Shown here one piece after another: positions 20,691 through 31,088 of a stretch of 64,000 nt of DNA. This DNA comes from Gynuella sunshinyii YC6258 (GTDB lineage: Bacteria > Pseudomonadota > Gammaproteobacteria > Pseudomonadales > Natronospirillaceae): positions 5,680,593 to 5,744,592 of the forward strand of contig NZ_CP007142.1 of NCBI RefSeq assembly GCF_000940805.1, given 5' to 3'. Position numbers and translations under genes: made by a program. The notes beneath the pieces are model-generated. The model made no database searches and had not been told where the DNA came from. It saw only the letters and a list, made by a program, of their open reading frames with translations. Numbering within the stretch: position 1 is the stretch's first letter; every line of letters starts with the position of its first letter.

Positions 20691-21695
20691 TTACATCGCC
20701 ATCGCTTTATCAAAGACCACGTGGCTGTACGCACCTTCCGGTTGTTTCGTGATCACCGGCGTGGACGCGCTGCCCAACAGTACATCAACAGTGCGCTGAT
20801 AGGCCGCCGGATCAAGATAACCCATACCTTTGCTACTGGTACTTAACAGTTTGGCCACCTCGGTCATCATCCGAATCTGGTGTTCCTCAGTCTGGGCTCC
20901 GGTATCGTCATATTCCAACACCACCAATGCAGCTTCTTTTGGATTCGCTTTTGCCCATTCCCAACCTTTGACAGAGGCTTTCAGGAACTTCGCCAGCTTG
21001 GTTACCATCGCCGGATCATCCAAAGATTTCTGCAATACATACAGCCCATCTTCCAGCGTGGCCACCCCTTCATCTTCGTATTTGAACAACGTCAGCTCAT
21101 CGGGTGTCATGCCGCCATCAAGCACCTGCCAGTACTCGTTATAGGTCATGGTGGAAACGCAGTCAGCCTGTCCCTGGAACAACGGATCGACATTGAAACC
21201 CTGCTTCAACACCTTGACGCCATCTGCGCTGCCGTCAGTTGCATAACCCAACTTCGACATCCAGCTCAAAAACGGATATTCGTTACCATAGAACCAAACG
21301 CCCAGGGTTTTACCGGCGAAATCTTTCGGAGTTTCGATACCGCTGGATTTAAGACACGTCAGCATCATGCCGGATTTGCCATAGATCTGGGCGATATTGA
21401 CCATCGGCAGTCCCTTTTCACGAGTCGCCAGAGCCGAGGGCAACCAGTCCACAATCACATCCGCACCACCACCAGCCAGCACCTGGGCCGGCGCAATATC
21501 CGGTCCTCCCGGTTTAATGGTGAGATCCAGTCCTTCTTCTTTATAAAAACCTTTGTCCAGTGCCACATAATATCCAGCAAACTGTGCCTGCGTGACCCAC
21601 TTAAGTTGCAGGGTTAATTTATCCGCCGCCAGCGTCATCATGCTGGATGCCATCAAGACCGTGCCGGCCACCAACGAAACCAGATTCTTTTTCAT
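20691..21695 (-). CDS. ABC transporter substrate-binding protein, NMT1/THI5-like
   Basis: A 334-residue periplasmic binding protein with a clear Sec signal peptide (MKKNLVSLVAGTVLMASSMM, cleavage after TLAA). It has the NMT1/THI5-like fold signature LQLKWVTQAQFAGYYVALDKGFYKEEGLDLTI followed by GGPDIAPAQVLAGGGADV. This family binds pyrimidine-type ligands such as thiamin-precursor pyrimidines or catabolic pyrimidines. Linkage to dihydropyrimidinase and a carbamoyl-amino-acid hydrolase suggests a uracil, thymine or hydantoin-like ligand here; that is inference. It is the last gene of the minus-strand unit. Confidence 0.88.
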   Translation of the reverse strand: MKKNLVSLVAGTVLMASSMMTLAADKLTLQLKWVTQAQFAGYYVALDKGFYKEEGLDLTIKPGGPDIAPAQVLAGGGADVIVDWLPSALATREKGLPMVNIAQIYGKSGMMLTCLKSSGIETPKDFAGKTLGVWFYGNEYPFLSWMSKLGYATDGSADGVKVLKQGFNVDPLFQGQADCVSTMTYNEYWQVLDGGMTPDELTLFKYEDEGVATLEDGLYVLQKSLDDPAMVTKLAKFLKASVKGWEWAKANPKEAALVVLEYDDTGAQTEEHQIRMMTEVAKLLSTSSKGMGYLDPAAYQRTVDVLLGSASTPVITKQPEGAYSHVVFDKAMAM

Positions 21696-21789
21696 TATCT
21701 CTTCCTCTTAACAAGCTCAATAATAAACTGCATCGGTAATCGTTTTCTGATGCGTCCCCCTGCACAGGCTTTTTCACACCTGACCAGGA

Positions 21790-22749
21790 TTAATGCTTTA
21801 CTCCGCGTATCGACGGGTGCCAGAAAGTTATCATCCTCTCTAATAATGAAAGAGCACCATAACTGGCAGAACCAGCCAGCGCAGCTACGAGGATCGTGGC
21901 CCAGACCATATCCATATTCATACGCCCCACCTCAGTGGAAATTCTGAATCCCATACCGACGATCGGAGTACCAAAAAACTCAGCAACAATAGCGCCAATT
22001 AATGCCAGCGTTGAATTCAGTTTGAGGGCGTTGAAAATAAATGGCATCGCCTGGGGCAACTGGTTTTTAAAAAAGATCTGACTCTTTTTTGCCGCATAGG
22101 TACGCATCAGGTCAGCATGCAGCGGATCGACCGACTGCAAACCGGCAACGGTGTTAATCAGCATTGGAAAGAAAGTCATAATCACGACAACGGCTGCTTT
22201 TGACGGCCAGTCAAATCCAAACCACATCACCATGACCGGCGCAATCCCGACAATGGGAATGGAGGACATGAAATTCCCAAACGGTAATAAACCATTCTGT
22301 AAAAACTGACTGCGTACTGCCAATCTGGCGACCAGGAACCCGGATCCACAACCGATCAGATACCCTGCCACTACCGCTTTCAGATAGGTCTGCTGGAAAT
22401 CCGCCCATAATAACGGCAGATTGTGCCACGCTGCCGTTACGATCAATGTTGGTGCAGGCAACAACACCAATGGTACATCAAAACCGCAAACCAGTGACTG
22501 CCAGACCAGTAGCAACATAAACGCAAAAATCAACGGAACGGACAACTTTGATACTCTTGATCGAAACCCGCCCACATCACTCAAACGGGTCAATCCGGAC
22601 AATAAAAACCATGATAACAACAATGCCATGATCAATACGGCCAACAGGCCCATGTGGCGGTTATAGAACCCGTTTTCCAGCGTCACGACGAGAGACATCT
22701 GCAAAGCAATCAATATCACTGCGGCTATTTGCCTGATTGTCGACAGCAT
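21790..22749 (-). CDS. ABC transporter permease (NitT/TauT/pyrimidine type), second of pair
   Basis: A 319-residue inner-membrane permease with about seven hydrophobic segments. The cytoplasmic EAA-type loop reads LQSVDPLHADLMRTYAAKKSQIFFKNQLPQ (broken here into LMRTYAAKKSQ and the following helix), typical of the SsuC/TauC/ThiX group. The start is the ATG at 22749-22747, which shares one base with the stop of the upstream permease gene (TAATG). Sequence further upstream in this frame is the shadow of that gene. A second, dissimilar permease suggests a heterodimeric channel. Confidence 0.87.
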   Translation of the reverse strand: MLSTIRQIAAVILIALQMSLVVTLENGFYNRHMGLLAVLIMALLLSWFLLSGLTRLSDVGGFRSRVSKLSVPLIFAFMLLLVWQSLVCGFDVPLVLLPAPTLIVTAAWHNLPLLWADFQQTYLKAVVAGYLIGCGSGFLVARLAVRSQFLQNGLLPFGNFMSSIPIVGIAPVMVMWFGFDWPSKAAVVVIMTFFPMLINTVAGLQSVDPLHADLMRTYAAKKSQIFFKNQLPQAMPFIFNALKLNSTLALIGAIVAEFFGTPIVGMGFRISTEVGRMNMDMVWATILVAALAGSASYGALSLLERMITFWHPSIRGVKH

Positions 22750-23627
22750 TATTGCCCTCCTCTTCTCGCCAGCATGCGTTTCTCGGTGAAGCCTACCAAC
22801 CAGACCAATAATGATCCGAGCAGCGCGGACATCAACAACGCCGACCATATCTGCACTGTCTGACCATAATACGAGCCACTGAGCAAGCGTGACCCCAGTC
22901 CCCCCTGTGCCCCCGTCGGCAGTTCACCGACAATGGCACCTACCAGCGATGAGGCAATGGCGACTTTTAAACTGGCGAACAAATAAGGTTGTGCAGCAAA
23001 CCAACGCAGTTTCCAGAAAATCTGCCGGGCACTGGCGTTGTAGGTCAACATCAGCTCCATGTGCATTTTATCCGCAGCCCTGAGGCCCTTAACCATTCCA
23101 ATCGTGACCGGAAAAAACGAGAGATACATGGAAATAAGCGCCTTGGGAATCAATCCGGTCAGATTAATTGCACCCAGTACCACAACCACGATCGGGGCAA
23201 TGGCCAGAATCGGAATCGTTTGTGAGGCAATCACCCATGGCATCAGACTGGCTTCCAGAGTCCGGTTGTGAACGATACCAATAGCGATGGCTATTCCCAG
23301 AAGAGAGCCCAGCACAAAACCCAGCAAGGTTGAGTTCAAAGTGATCTGCGCATGATAAAGCAAGGATCTCTTGGACGTGACCTTGGTCTGAAATACACTT
23401 TTGTAGATCTCTGCCACGACTTGATGGGGAGCCGGTAAAGCAGGACGTTTGACCGCGTAGGCCTCGGAAATGATTTGACTGTAACTCCACGACTGCTGGC
23501 GACGTTCCAGGTTTTTGATCAACTGATTACCGTTCAGTATCAACGCCGCCAGATACCAAATAATTGTTAGCAAAATAAACATAGTGGCAACCGCCAGCCA
23601 TTGTTGTTTATACCATTGACCTGACAT
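22749..23627 (-). CDS. ABC transporter permease (NitT/TauT/pyrimidine type), first of pair
   Basis: A 292-residue permease. A first helix (LAVATMFILLTIIWYLAAL) and a periplasmic segment are followed by the binding-protein-dependent transport core with EAA loop GLRAADKMHMELMLTYNASA. The chosen start MSGQWYKQQW is preceded by GGGAGAG. In-frame codons upstream to 23753 lie within the ATPase gene and are rejected. It is 13 bases downstream of the ATPase gene and is translationally coupled to the second permease. Confidence 0.87.
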   Translation of the reverse strand: MSGQWYKQQWLAVATMFILLTIIWYLAALILNGNQLIKNLERRQQSWSYSQIISEAYAVKRPALPAPHQVVAEIYKSVFQTKVTSKRSLLYHAQITLNSTLLGFVLGSLLGIAIAIGIVHNRTLEASLMPWVIASQTIPILAIAPIVVVVLGAINLTGLIPKALISMYLSFFPVTIGMVKGLRAADKMHMELMLTYNASARQIFWKLRWFAAQPYLFASLKVAIASSLVGAIVGELPTGAQGGLGSRLLSGSYYGQTVQIWSALLMSALLGSLLVWLVGFTEKRMLARRGGQ

Positions 23628-23640
23628 AAAACTCTCCCGG

Positions 23641-24432
23641 CTAGTCAATCTGATGATCGGTTGCCAACACCGCCCTGATTTCTGCCGCCAGCGCATGGAA
23701 ATCATCAGAATCACGCAATTGCAGGCTTTTCTCGCGAGGTAATGGACTCTCAATCACTTTGGTGACCCTGCCTGGCCTCGGTGACATCACCACAATATGT
23801 GTCGAGAGCAGCACCGCTTCCGGGATGGAATGAGTGACGAAAACGACGGTTTTTCGAGTCTCCTGCCAGATCCGCAATAACTCCATATTCAGATGATCAC
23901 GGGTAATTTCGTCCAGCGCGCCAAATGGTTCGTCCATTAACAATAATTCCGGCTCAATACACAGTGCTCTGGCGATAGATGCACGCTGCTGCATACCACC
24001 AGACAATTGCCAGGGATACTTCTTATGGAAGTTCTGCAACCCAACCATCTGCAGATACTTATCAATCTGTTTCTGTTGGCGGGCTTTTGGCTGAGCGGAA
24101 ATTTCCATGGGCAACGCACAGTTATCGGCAATAGTGCGCCATGGGAATAATGCCGGTGCCTGAAAAACGTAGCCGTACATTCGATTAAGACGGGCATCTT
24201 CCGGCGATGTACCATCAACCTCAATGGTACCGGATGTGGGATGTTCGAGATCGGCGATAACCCGTAACAGAGTAGTCTTGCCGCAACCGGATGGGCCAAT
24301 AAAGGACACAAAGTCTCCTTCATGAATATCCAGATTGATATCCGACAATGCGTTGACCGGGCCATCGTTGGTCTGAAAGATCAACGATAGATTCTTCACG
24401 CCAATCATTAACCGGCCTGACTTTGTCTCCAT
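23641..24432 (-). CDS. ABC transporter ATP-binding protein (NitT/TauT/pyrimidine type)
   Basis: An ATPase of about 263 residues energising the two permeases. Walker A GPSGCGKTT, Q-loop YVFQAPALFPW, signature LSGGMQQRASIARAL, Walker B ELLLMDEPFGALD and switch histidine FVTHSI are all intact. Possible starts are at 24489, 24456 and 24432. The last is preferred because GAGG lies five bases upstream; the others have weak sites. It follows dihydropyrimidinase after 123 bases, so the transporter may share the dihydropyrimidinase promoter. Confidence 0.9.
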   Translation of the reverse strand: METKSGRLMIGVKNLSLIFQTNDGPVNALSDINLDIHEGDFVSFIGPSGCGKTTLLRVIADLEHPTSGTIEVDGTSPEDARLNRMYGYVFQAPALFPWRTIADNCALPMEISAQPKARQQKQIDKYLQMVGLQNFHKKYPWQLSGGMQQRASIARALCIEPELLLMDEPFGALDEITRDHLNMELLRIWQETRKTVVFVTHSIPEAVLLSTHIVVMSPRPGRVTKVIESPLPREKSLQLRDSDDFHALAAEIRAVLATDHQID

Positions 24433-24555
24433 CGGAGCCTCGTTATGGTTATGCATCTCTATTTTTTCTGCGTACATCGCACGTCTCAATGTGTATATCG
24501 ATCATCTGCTGACCGGACTATCCCAATGTGTTTTTCGAACCGGTATTCGCCGCGA

Positions 24556-25998
<1,443 letters not shown>

Positions 25999-26099
25999 TT
26001 ACCTGCCCTCTTCTTATTAACGGTGAAAACAGCACTGCCCGAACACAGGCAAACATTTGATGCACCGGATAAATGTCTTGTAAGAATGCCTTGCTTCAA

Positions 26100-26115
26100 T
26101 GCAATAGATTGACCA
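26100..26115 (-). promoter_or_regulatory. Candidate sigma-54 (-24/-12) promoter for dihydropyrimidinase
   Basis: On the minus strand the sequence reads TGGTCAATCTATTGCA. The GG and GC doublets have exactly the 10-base spacing of the sigma-54 consensus (TGGCACRN4TTGCW), with TGG, the purine and TTGCA conserved and CAC replaced by TCA. It ends about 100 bases upstream of the ATG at 25998. A matching element faces the other way at 26382-26397. Confidence 0.5.
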
Positions 26116-26391
26116 ACCGGACAGGAGTTGCATAAAAAATTTATAACCGTTTGTTTATAAAGATTTTTTTACAGGAGCAACAAAACAATCCGTAGAGCAC
26201 ATGAGAGATATTCAGGAAATTTGGAACAGAATACATGCACACACTCGGGGCCAGGTCTTTCCATTTCAGTGCAAAAACCCAATGAGTCATGGCCATACCC
26301 TTGTCGATCGACAAAAATGCACCCTGTCTTTTTAGTTATAAAACAAACAGTTAATTATTTTTTCGATAACTCCTGTCCGACTGGTCAGATC
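26107..26391. repeat. Mirror-image (inverted) repeat arms of the divergent control region
   Basis: Left arm 26107-26160 and right arm 26335-26391 are imperfect inverted copies of each other. The right arm read on plus, and the left arm read on minus, share TTATAAA.CAAAC.GTTA, a T-run, AACTCCTGTCCG, then TTGGTCA or CTGGTCA, and finally ATTGCAT. The best conserved block (AACTCCTGTCCG.CTGGTCA) lies at 26110-26129 and 26369-26387. The two divergent genes therefore carry the same promoter cassette pointing in opposite directions. The 477-base gap 25999-26475 holds no gene. Confidence 0.75.
26301..26314. promoter_or_regulatory. Perfect 14-base palindrome, candidate operator
   Basis: TTGTCGATCGACAA is a perfect palindrome located between the two mirrored promoter arms of the pyrimidine locus. 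Its position suggests a regulator site acting on one or both divergent promoters. I cannot name the regulator. Confidence 0.4.
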
Positions 26392-26397
26392 ATTGCA
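26382..26397 (+). promoter_or_regulatory. Candidate sigma-54 (-24/-12) promoter for the amidohydrolase gene
   Basis: TGGTCAGATCATTGCA has GG and GC at the sigma-54 spacing and conserves TGG, the purine and TTGCA. It ends 78 bases before the ATG at 26476. It is the mirrored partner of the element at 26100-26115. An alternative reading is that TGACCA-N2-CGGACAG at both arms is a RutR-like operator (RutR box TTGACCA-N2-TGGTCAA). Confidence 0.5.
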
Positions 26398-26475
26398 TCA
26401 ACAACATACCTTCCAGACACGTGGTTCTGTCATGTCGTTTATGACAGCCAACCCTCCGATAACAGCAGGTGACAT

Positions 26476-27750
26476 ATGAAAGCGTTAAAAGTGAATGGTG
26501 ATCGACTGTGGGACAGCCTGATGGAAATGGCCAAAATCGGTGCCACAGAAAAAGGTGGATGTCGTCGTCTGGCACTGACAGACCTCGATAAACAAGGCCG
26601 TGAACTCTACATAAAATGGGCAACAGAAGCAGGCTGCACCGTTAAAGTTGACCAGATCGGCAACATTATGGCCACTCGTCCTGGCGAGGATCCAGACTTG
26701 GCTCCGGTCGGTACGGGCAGCCACCTCGATACTCAGCCTTCCGGCGGTAAATTCGATGGCGTCTTTGGGGTGCTGTCCGGCCTTGAAGTGGTGCGACGCA
26801 TGAATGACCTGGGTATCAAAACCCGTCATCCGATTGAAATCTCTGTCTGGACAAATGAAGAAGGTTCCCGTTTTGCGCCTGCCATGATGGGCTCAGGTGT
26901 TGTATCCGGTCGTTTCACCTTGCAGGAGATTCTGGACAAAACCGATGTCGATGGCATCCGTCTCGGTGATGAACTCGAACGGATCGGATTTGCCGGCGAT
27001 ACACCCGTCACCGGACGAAATTATCATGCATTCTTTGAAACCCATATCGAACAAGGCCCTTATCTGGAAGCGGAAAACAAACAGATCGGCGTGGTCACCG
27101 GTGGTCAGGGACAGCGCTGGTACGACGTTGTGATCAGCGGTCGCGAATCCCATGCCGGCACTACACCGATGCATCTGCGCAAAGACGCATTAATCGCGGC
27201 TTCGCAACTGGTACTTAAGGTAGAGGAAATTGCCAAGGCGCATAAACCCGGCTGCGGTACGGTTGGTTTTATGCAGGTTTCACCCAATTCACGAAACACC
27301 ATTCCCGGTCAGATTTCCTTCAGCATCGACCTGCGCCATCCTGAAGATGATCAACTGACCGCGATGGATGCGGATCTGCAAGCAGCAGTTGAGGAGCTGG
27401 CAGTCAGTAGCGGCAGCGACATTAATCTCAAGCAAATCTGGTACTACGCTCCAATTCCATTTGCCAGTGAATGTATTTCCGCGGTTCGCAGCTCAGCTGA
27501 GGCACTGGGCTATAGTCATATGGACATTATCGCCGGTGCCGGACACGACGCCTGTTATGTATCGGACTTCGCACCCACCAGCATGATTTTTACCCCTTGT
27601 CTGGATGGCATCAGTCACAATGAAATTGAAAGTACCACCAAAGAGGAATGCGAAGCGGGCTGCTCGGTGTTATTGAATGCCATGTTAGTAATGGCAGGTG
27701 AAGTCAAAGCCGAGGAAACGTCTGCGACGGAGGAAACTCTGAGCGCCTGA
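26476..27750 (+). CDS. Zn-dependent amidase/carbamoylase, M20 family (beta-ureidopropionase type)
   Basis: A 424-residue metal-dependent hydrolase of the hydantoinase/carbamoylase group that releases CO2 and NH3 from N-carbamoyl-beta-alanine or related N-carbamoyl-amino acids. Metal ligands lie in GTGSHLDTQPSGGKFDG, VWTNEEGSRF, ETHIEQGPYLE and GAGHDACY. The lid/dimerisation motif GRESHAGTTPM is intact. The chain is about 10 residues longer than usual, with an acidic, Glu/Thr-rich tail. Divergent partnership with dihydropyrimidinase supports the last step of pyrimidine catabolism; an allantoate amidohydrolase-like role is less likely. An AGGTGAC site precedes the ATG. Confidence 0.92.
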   Translation: MKALKVNGDRLWDSLMEMAKIGATEKGGCRRLALTDLDKQGRELYIKWATEAGCTVKVDQIGNIMATRPGEDPDLAPVGTGSHLDTQPSGGKFDGVFGVLSGLEVVRRMNDLGIKTRHPIEISVWTNEEGSRFAPAMMGSGVVSGRFTLQEILDKTDVDGIRLGDELERIGFAGDTPVTGRNYHAFFETHIEQGPYLEAENKQIGVVTGGQGQRWYDVVISGRESHAGTTPMHLRKDALIAASQLVLKVEEIAKAHKPGCGTVGFMQVSPNSRNTIPGQISFSIDLRHPEDDQLTAMDADLQAAVEELAVSSGSDINLKQIWYYAPIPFASECISAVRSSAEALGYSHMDIIAGAGHDACYVSDFAPTSMIFTPCLDGISHNEIESTTKEECEAGCSVLLNAMLVMAGEVKAEETSATEETLSA

Positions 27751-27771
27751 CTCCCGGCGAACCATGTTCTC

Positions 27772-27792
27772 AGGCGGATTCCGAGTCCGCCT
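27772..27792 (+). terminator. Hairpin terminator after the amidohydrolase gene
   Basis: AGGCGGA / TCCGCCT stem with a 7-base loop followed by TTTCG, 22 bases after the stop. The T-run is short, so termination strength is uncertain. It separates this gene from bioF. Confidence 0.6.
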
Positions 27793-27897
27793 TTCGTATA
27801 CAGGTTGTAATCGTACCGCCCATCGTCATATCCGACGATTCAGCTTTACTGTCCAAGTGTGTTTAATCCCCCCACTTTCGGATATGAACAACCCAAT

Positions 27898-29055
27898 ATG
27901 CACCCCCGATTTGATATCACTCTCAATAAGCTCAGAGAACAACACAGTTATCGTGAATGTTCCCTACCTTCTGGATTGGATTTGTCCTCTAATGATTACC
28001 TGGGGCTGCACGATCATCCGGTATTGATCAGGGCCGCGCACGAAGCATTGGAAATGGGCGTGGCATTTGGTTCAGGAGGCTCCCGCTTACTGCGTGGGAA
28101 CACCGCCGAACACGAGGCTCTGGAACAATATGCAGCGTATTATCATGGCTGCGAGAAAACCCTGTTTTTTGCCAACGGCTTTATGGCCAACCATGCACTG
28201 CTGACATCACTTCCCAACCGCCATGATGTGATTCTGTACGATGCACGGGTGCATGCCAGCTCCCGTGATGGTATCCAGGCGAGTGTCGCGAAAAGCGTGC
28301 GAATTGCTCACAATGATCTGGCCGATTTCGCCGACCGTCTGCAACAGTTTCGGGCCTCTGCGGATATCATCTGGATCGTCGTGGAATCACTCTATTCCAT
28401 GGATGGCGACATGGCACCCTTACAGCAACTGTATGAACTCGCACAGGTTTACCAGGCGATTCTGATTGTCGATGAGGCCCACGCCAGCGGCATCTGGGGG
28501 GTCAATGGCAAAGGTTTGTGTGAACAGCTATGTCGCCCGGAAACTGATGGCGCGATCCGCATGCCGGAAAATCTCATAACTCTGCATACCTGCGGCAAAG
28601 CTCTCGGAGTGGCTGGTGGAATCGTATGCGCCACCGCGACAATTATAGACACCTTGATCAACACCTGCCGGCCATTCATTTTTTCCACTGCACCACCACC
28701 AATTCAGGCATATATGACACTTAAATCCATGGAGTTGTGTGCCTCAGAAGAGGGCGCCCGATTGCGTCAGCAATTGAAATCCATCTGCGTGACCGCACAA
28801 CAATTGTTTGGCGGCCATGGCACTCAGATCATTCCAATTATTCTGGGGGACAACCAACAGGCTATTGAAGCGTCGACCTTCATGCAGCAGGCCGGTTATG
28901 ACATTCGGGCAATACGTCCGCCCACAGTACCGCCAGGAACCTCACGCTTACGACTATCCCTCAACGTTCATATCACCCCTTCAACGCTGGAAGATATCCG
29001 GCAGCTCTTGAGTCAGCTTGATACCCCCGCGACATTCGTAGAAAGGAGCCTCTGA
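27898..29055 (+). CDS. bioF: 8-amino-7-oxononanoate synthase
   Basis: PLP enzyme joining pimeloyl-thioester and L-alanine to make KAPA, the first committed biotin-ring step. Starting at the ATG at 27898 (MHPRFDITLNKL) gives 385 residues, matching E. coli BioF (384). An in-frame GTG at 27859 would add 13 atypical residues. Motifs: LDLSSNDYLGLHDHP, FGSGGSRLLRGN, VDEAHASGIWG and the PLP-lysine segment HTCGKALGVAGG. First gene of a bioF-bioD-bioA unit; no BirA-type operator was recognised upstream. bioB, bioC and bioH are not in the window. Confidence 0.93.
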   Translation: MHPRFDITLNKLREQHSYRECSLPSGLDLSSNDYLGLHDHPVLIRAAHEALEMGVAFGSGGSRLLRGNTAEHEALEQYAAYYHGCEKTLFFANGFMANHALLTSLPNRHDVILYDARVHASSRDGIQASVAKSVRIAHNDLADFADRLQQFRASADIIWIVVESLYSMDGDMAPLQQLYELAQVYQAILIVDEAHASGIWGVNGKGLCEQLCRPETDGAIRMPENLITLHTCGKALGVAGGIVCATATIIDTLINTCRPFIFSTAPPPIQAYMTLKSMELCASEEGARLRQQLKSICVTAQQLFGGHGTQIIPIILGDNQQAIEASTFMQQAGYDIRAIRPPTVPPGTSRLRLSLNVHITPSTLEDIRQLLSQLDTPATFVERSL

Positions 29056-29060
29056 ATCCT

Positions 29061-29699
29061 ATGGCACCTGCGTTTATCATCACCGGCACCGATACCGATA
29101 TCGGCAAAACGGTGGCCTCCGCGATTATTACCGTTGGTCTACATGGAAATTACTGGAAACCAATTCAGGCAGGGAATCAGGAATTCACGGATACTCAAAT
29201 GATCAAACAGCTCACAGGCCTGCCTGATGACCATTTTTTCCCGGAAAGCTATATTCTTTCCCAACCGTTATCACCTCATCGTGCGGCAGAATTGGAAGGC
29301 ATTGAGATCCGCCCTGAAACATTGCGTGTACCCGTCAGCCGGCGGCCATTGATCATTGAAGGAGCTGGTGGATTATTGGTGCCGATTACCCGCAATCTAT
29401 TGCAAATCGATTTATTCGAACGATGGAATTTACCCGTTATTTTGTGCGCCCGAAGCGGTCTGGGAACCATCAATCACACATTGTTATCGATTGAAGCGTT
29501 AAATAACCGAAATATAAAAATACTGGGTCTCGTGCTAATTGGTGAGAAGCATGCGGATAACCTGCGTACCATCCTGGAGTACTCTGGCATTAATCTGACA
29601 GGCCAGATACCGGTACTTGAGGATCTTGGCCCCGCAGCTCTGAAACGGGCCTTTCATTCTGGCTTTAATATTTATGACTTTGATATAAATGCCAGATAA
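29061..29699 (+). CDS. bioD: Dethiobiotin synthetase
   Basis: A 212-residue ATP-dependent carboxylase that closes the ureido ring of dethiobiotin from DAPA and CO2. P-loop-like FIITGTDTDIGKTVASA at the start, the substrate segment WKPIQAGNQ, and RPLIIEGAGGLLVPI with downstream LPVILCARSGLGTINHTLLS are typical. It starts five bases after bioF. It is slightly shorter than E. coli BioD (225). Confidence 0.95.
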   Translation: MAPAFIITGTDTDIGKTVASAIITVGLHGNYWKPIQAGNQEFTDTQMIKQLTGLPDDHFFPESYILSQPLSPHRAAELEGIEIRPETLRVPVSRRPLIIEGAGGLLVPITRNLLQIDLFERWNLPVILCARSGLGTINHTLLSIEALNNRNIKILGLVLIGEKHADNLRTILEYSGINLTGQIPVLEDLGPAALKRAFHSGFNIYDFDINAR

Positions 29700-29768
29700 T
29701 AGGATGTGACCTGCTGTTGTTAGTCCTGGTCCAGTAACCTTCAACAGACCGACAAAACAACATCATCC

Positions 29769-31088
29769 ATGTACGATAAAAATTTCTCCCATGTCCGTTC
29801 ACGCACATGGCATCCAATGACCCAACATGCCATTTTTCCGGATTCAATTAAGATTACCAGCGCGTCCGGTCTGTATTTGTACAGCGAGGATGGCCGCGCA
29901 ATTATGGACGGGATCTCCAGCTGGTGGATTAATACCTTCGGCCACTGTCACCCCAAAATGGTCAGTGCGGTTCAGCATCAGGCAGCAGAGCTGGAACAAG
30001 TGATTTTTGCCGGATTCACCCATCATCCGGCCGAACAACTGACGGACCGGCTGCTATCGGTTGTCCATCGCCATCTAGGTGATCACCTTAACTATGTGTT
30101 CTACTCCGACAGCGGGTCAACCGCCGTTGAAGTTGCTCTTAAAATGGCCATCGGCCATTTTGAACACCGCGGTCAACAACGCCGCACCATCGTGGCTCTG
30201 GAGGGCGGTTATCATGGCGACACATTTGGTACCATGTCGGCTGGTGAGCGCAGCATCTATAACGACATCTACCAACCTTATTTATTCGAAGTCAGTTATC
30301 TGCCTTTCCCCGAATCCGCAGTGGAGGCTGAAGACAGCAAGACTGTTCGGCATTTTCGCGCACTATTGGAGCAACAGGGCAACGATGTTGCCGCTCTGAT
30401 TCTGGAACCACTGATCCAGGGAGCCGGAGGAATGCGAATTTACAGCGCCGGCCTGTTGCGTAGCTTGCATGAACTGTGTCAACAGTATGGAGTATTATTG
30501 ATTGCCGACGAAGTCATGACGGCTTTCGGACGCACCGGTACGCTGTTTGCCTGCGAACAGGCAGGCATATCACCTGATCTGCTGTGTCTTTCCAAGGGAC
30601 TGACCGGAGGATTCCTGGCCATGGGAGCCACTCTGGCCAGCGAGGATATTTATGAATCTTTCTACGATACGGACCGCAGCAAAACGTTCTTTCATTCTTC
30701 TTCCTTTACCGGCAATCCACTGGCCTGTGCGGCAGCTGTCGCCAGCCTGGACATCTGGGAACAGGAGCCGATTATGGAACACGTTTCCCGCATTCAGCGC
30801 CGTCATCAATCTGCAATAAGGCAATTACAATACTATCCCGGAATTTCCAATGTCCGGGTACAGGGCACTATCCTGGCGCTGGAAATTGCCGGCTCAGATT
30901 CCAATTATCTGTCTGCCATCGGACCACAGCTTTATCGTTTTTATCTGAACCAAAATATCCTGCTGAGACCTCTCGGTAACTGCGTATACGTACTGCCACC
31001 CTACTGTATCAACGACAATGAACTGGAAAGTATCTATGACTGTATTGCAAGATCCGCTGACCATATCCGGAATGGCATCTGCCAATAA
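29769..31088 (+). CDS. bioA: Adenosylmethionine-8-amino-7-oxononanoate aminotransferase
   Basis: A 439-residue class III aminotransferase converting KAPA to DAPA with S-adenosylmethionine as amino donor. Substrate-binding motifs HPMTQH and DGISSWWINTFGHCHP distinguish BioA from other class III enzymes. GGYHGDTFGTMS, IADEVMTAFGRTGTLFACEQ and the PLP-lysine segment LCLSKGLTGGFLAMG follow. It comes 69 bases after bioD. Its 3' end overlaps the next gene by about 50 bases. Confidence 0.95.
   Translation: MYDKNFSHVRSRTWHPMTQHAIFPDSIKITSASGLYLYSEDGRAIMDGISSWWINTFGHCHPKMVSAVQHQAAELEQVIFAGFTHHPAEQLTDRLLSVVHRHLGDHLNYVFYSDSGSTAVEVALKMAIGHFEHRGQQRRTIVALEGGYHGDTFGTMSAGERSIYNDIYQPYLFEVSYLPFPESAVEAEDSKTVRHFRALLEQQGNDVAALILEPLIQGAGGMRIYSAGLLRSLHELCQQYGVLLIADEVMTAFGRTGTLFACEQAGISPDLLCLSKGLTGGFLAMGATLASEDIYESFYDTDRSKTFFHSSSFTGNPLACAAAVASLDIWEQEPIMEHVSRIQRRHQSAIRQLQYYPGISNVRVQGTILALEIAGSDSNYLSAIGPQLYRFYLNQNILLRPLGNCVYVLPPYCINDNELESIYDCIARSADHIRNGICQ

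Noticed and set aside
20880-21617. 245-codon open frame antisense to the substrate-binding protein gene
   Set aside because: Shadow frame; the minus-strand product has a signal peptide and family motifs.
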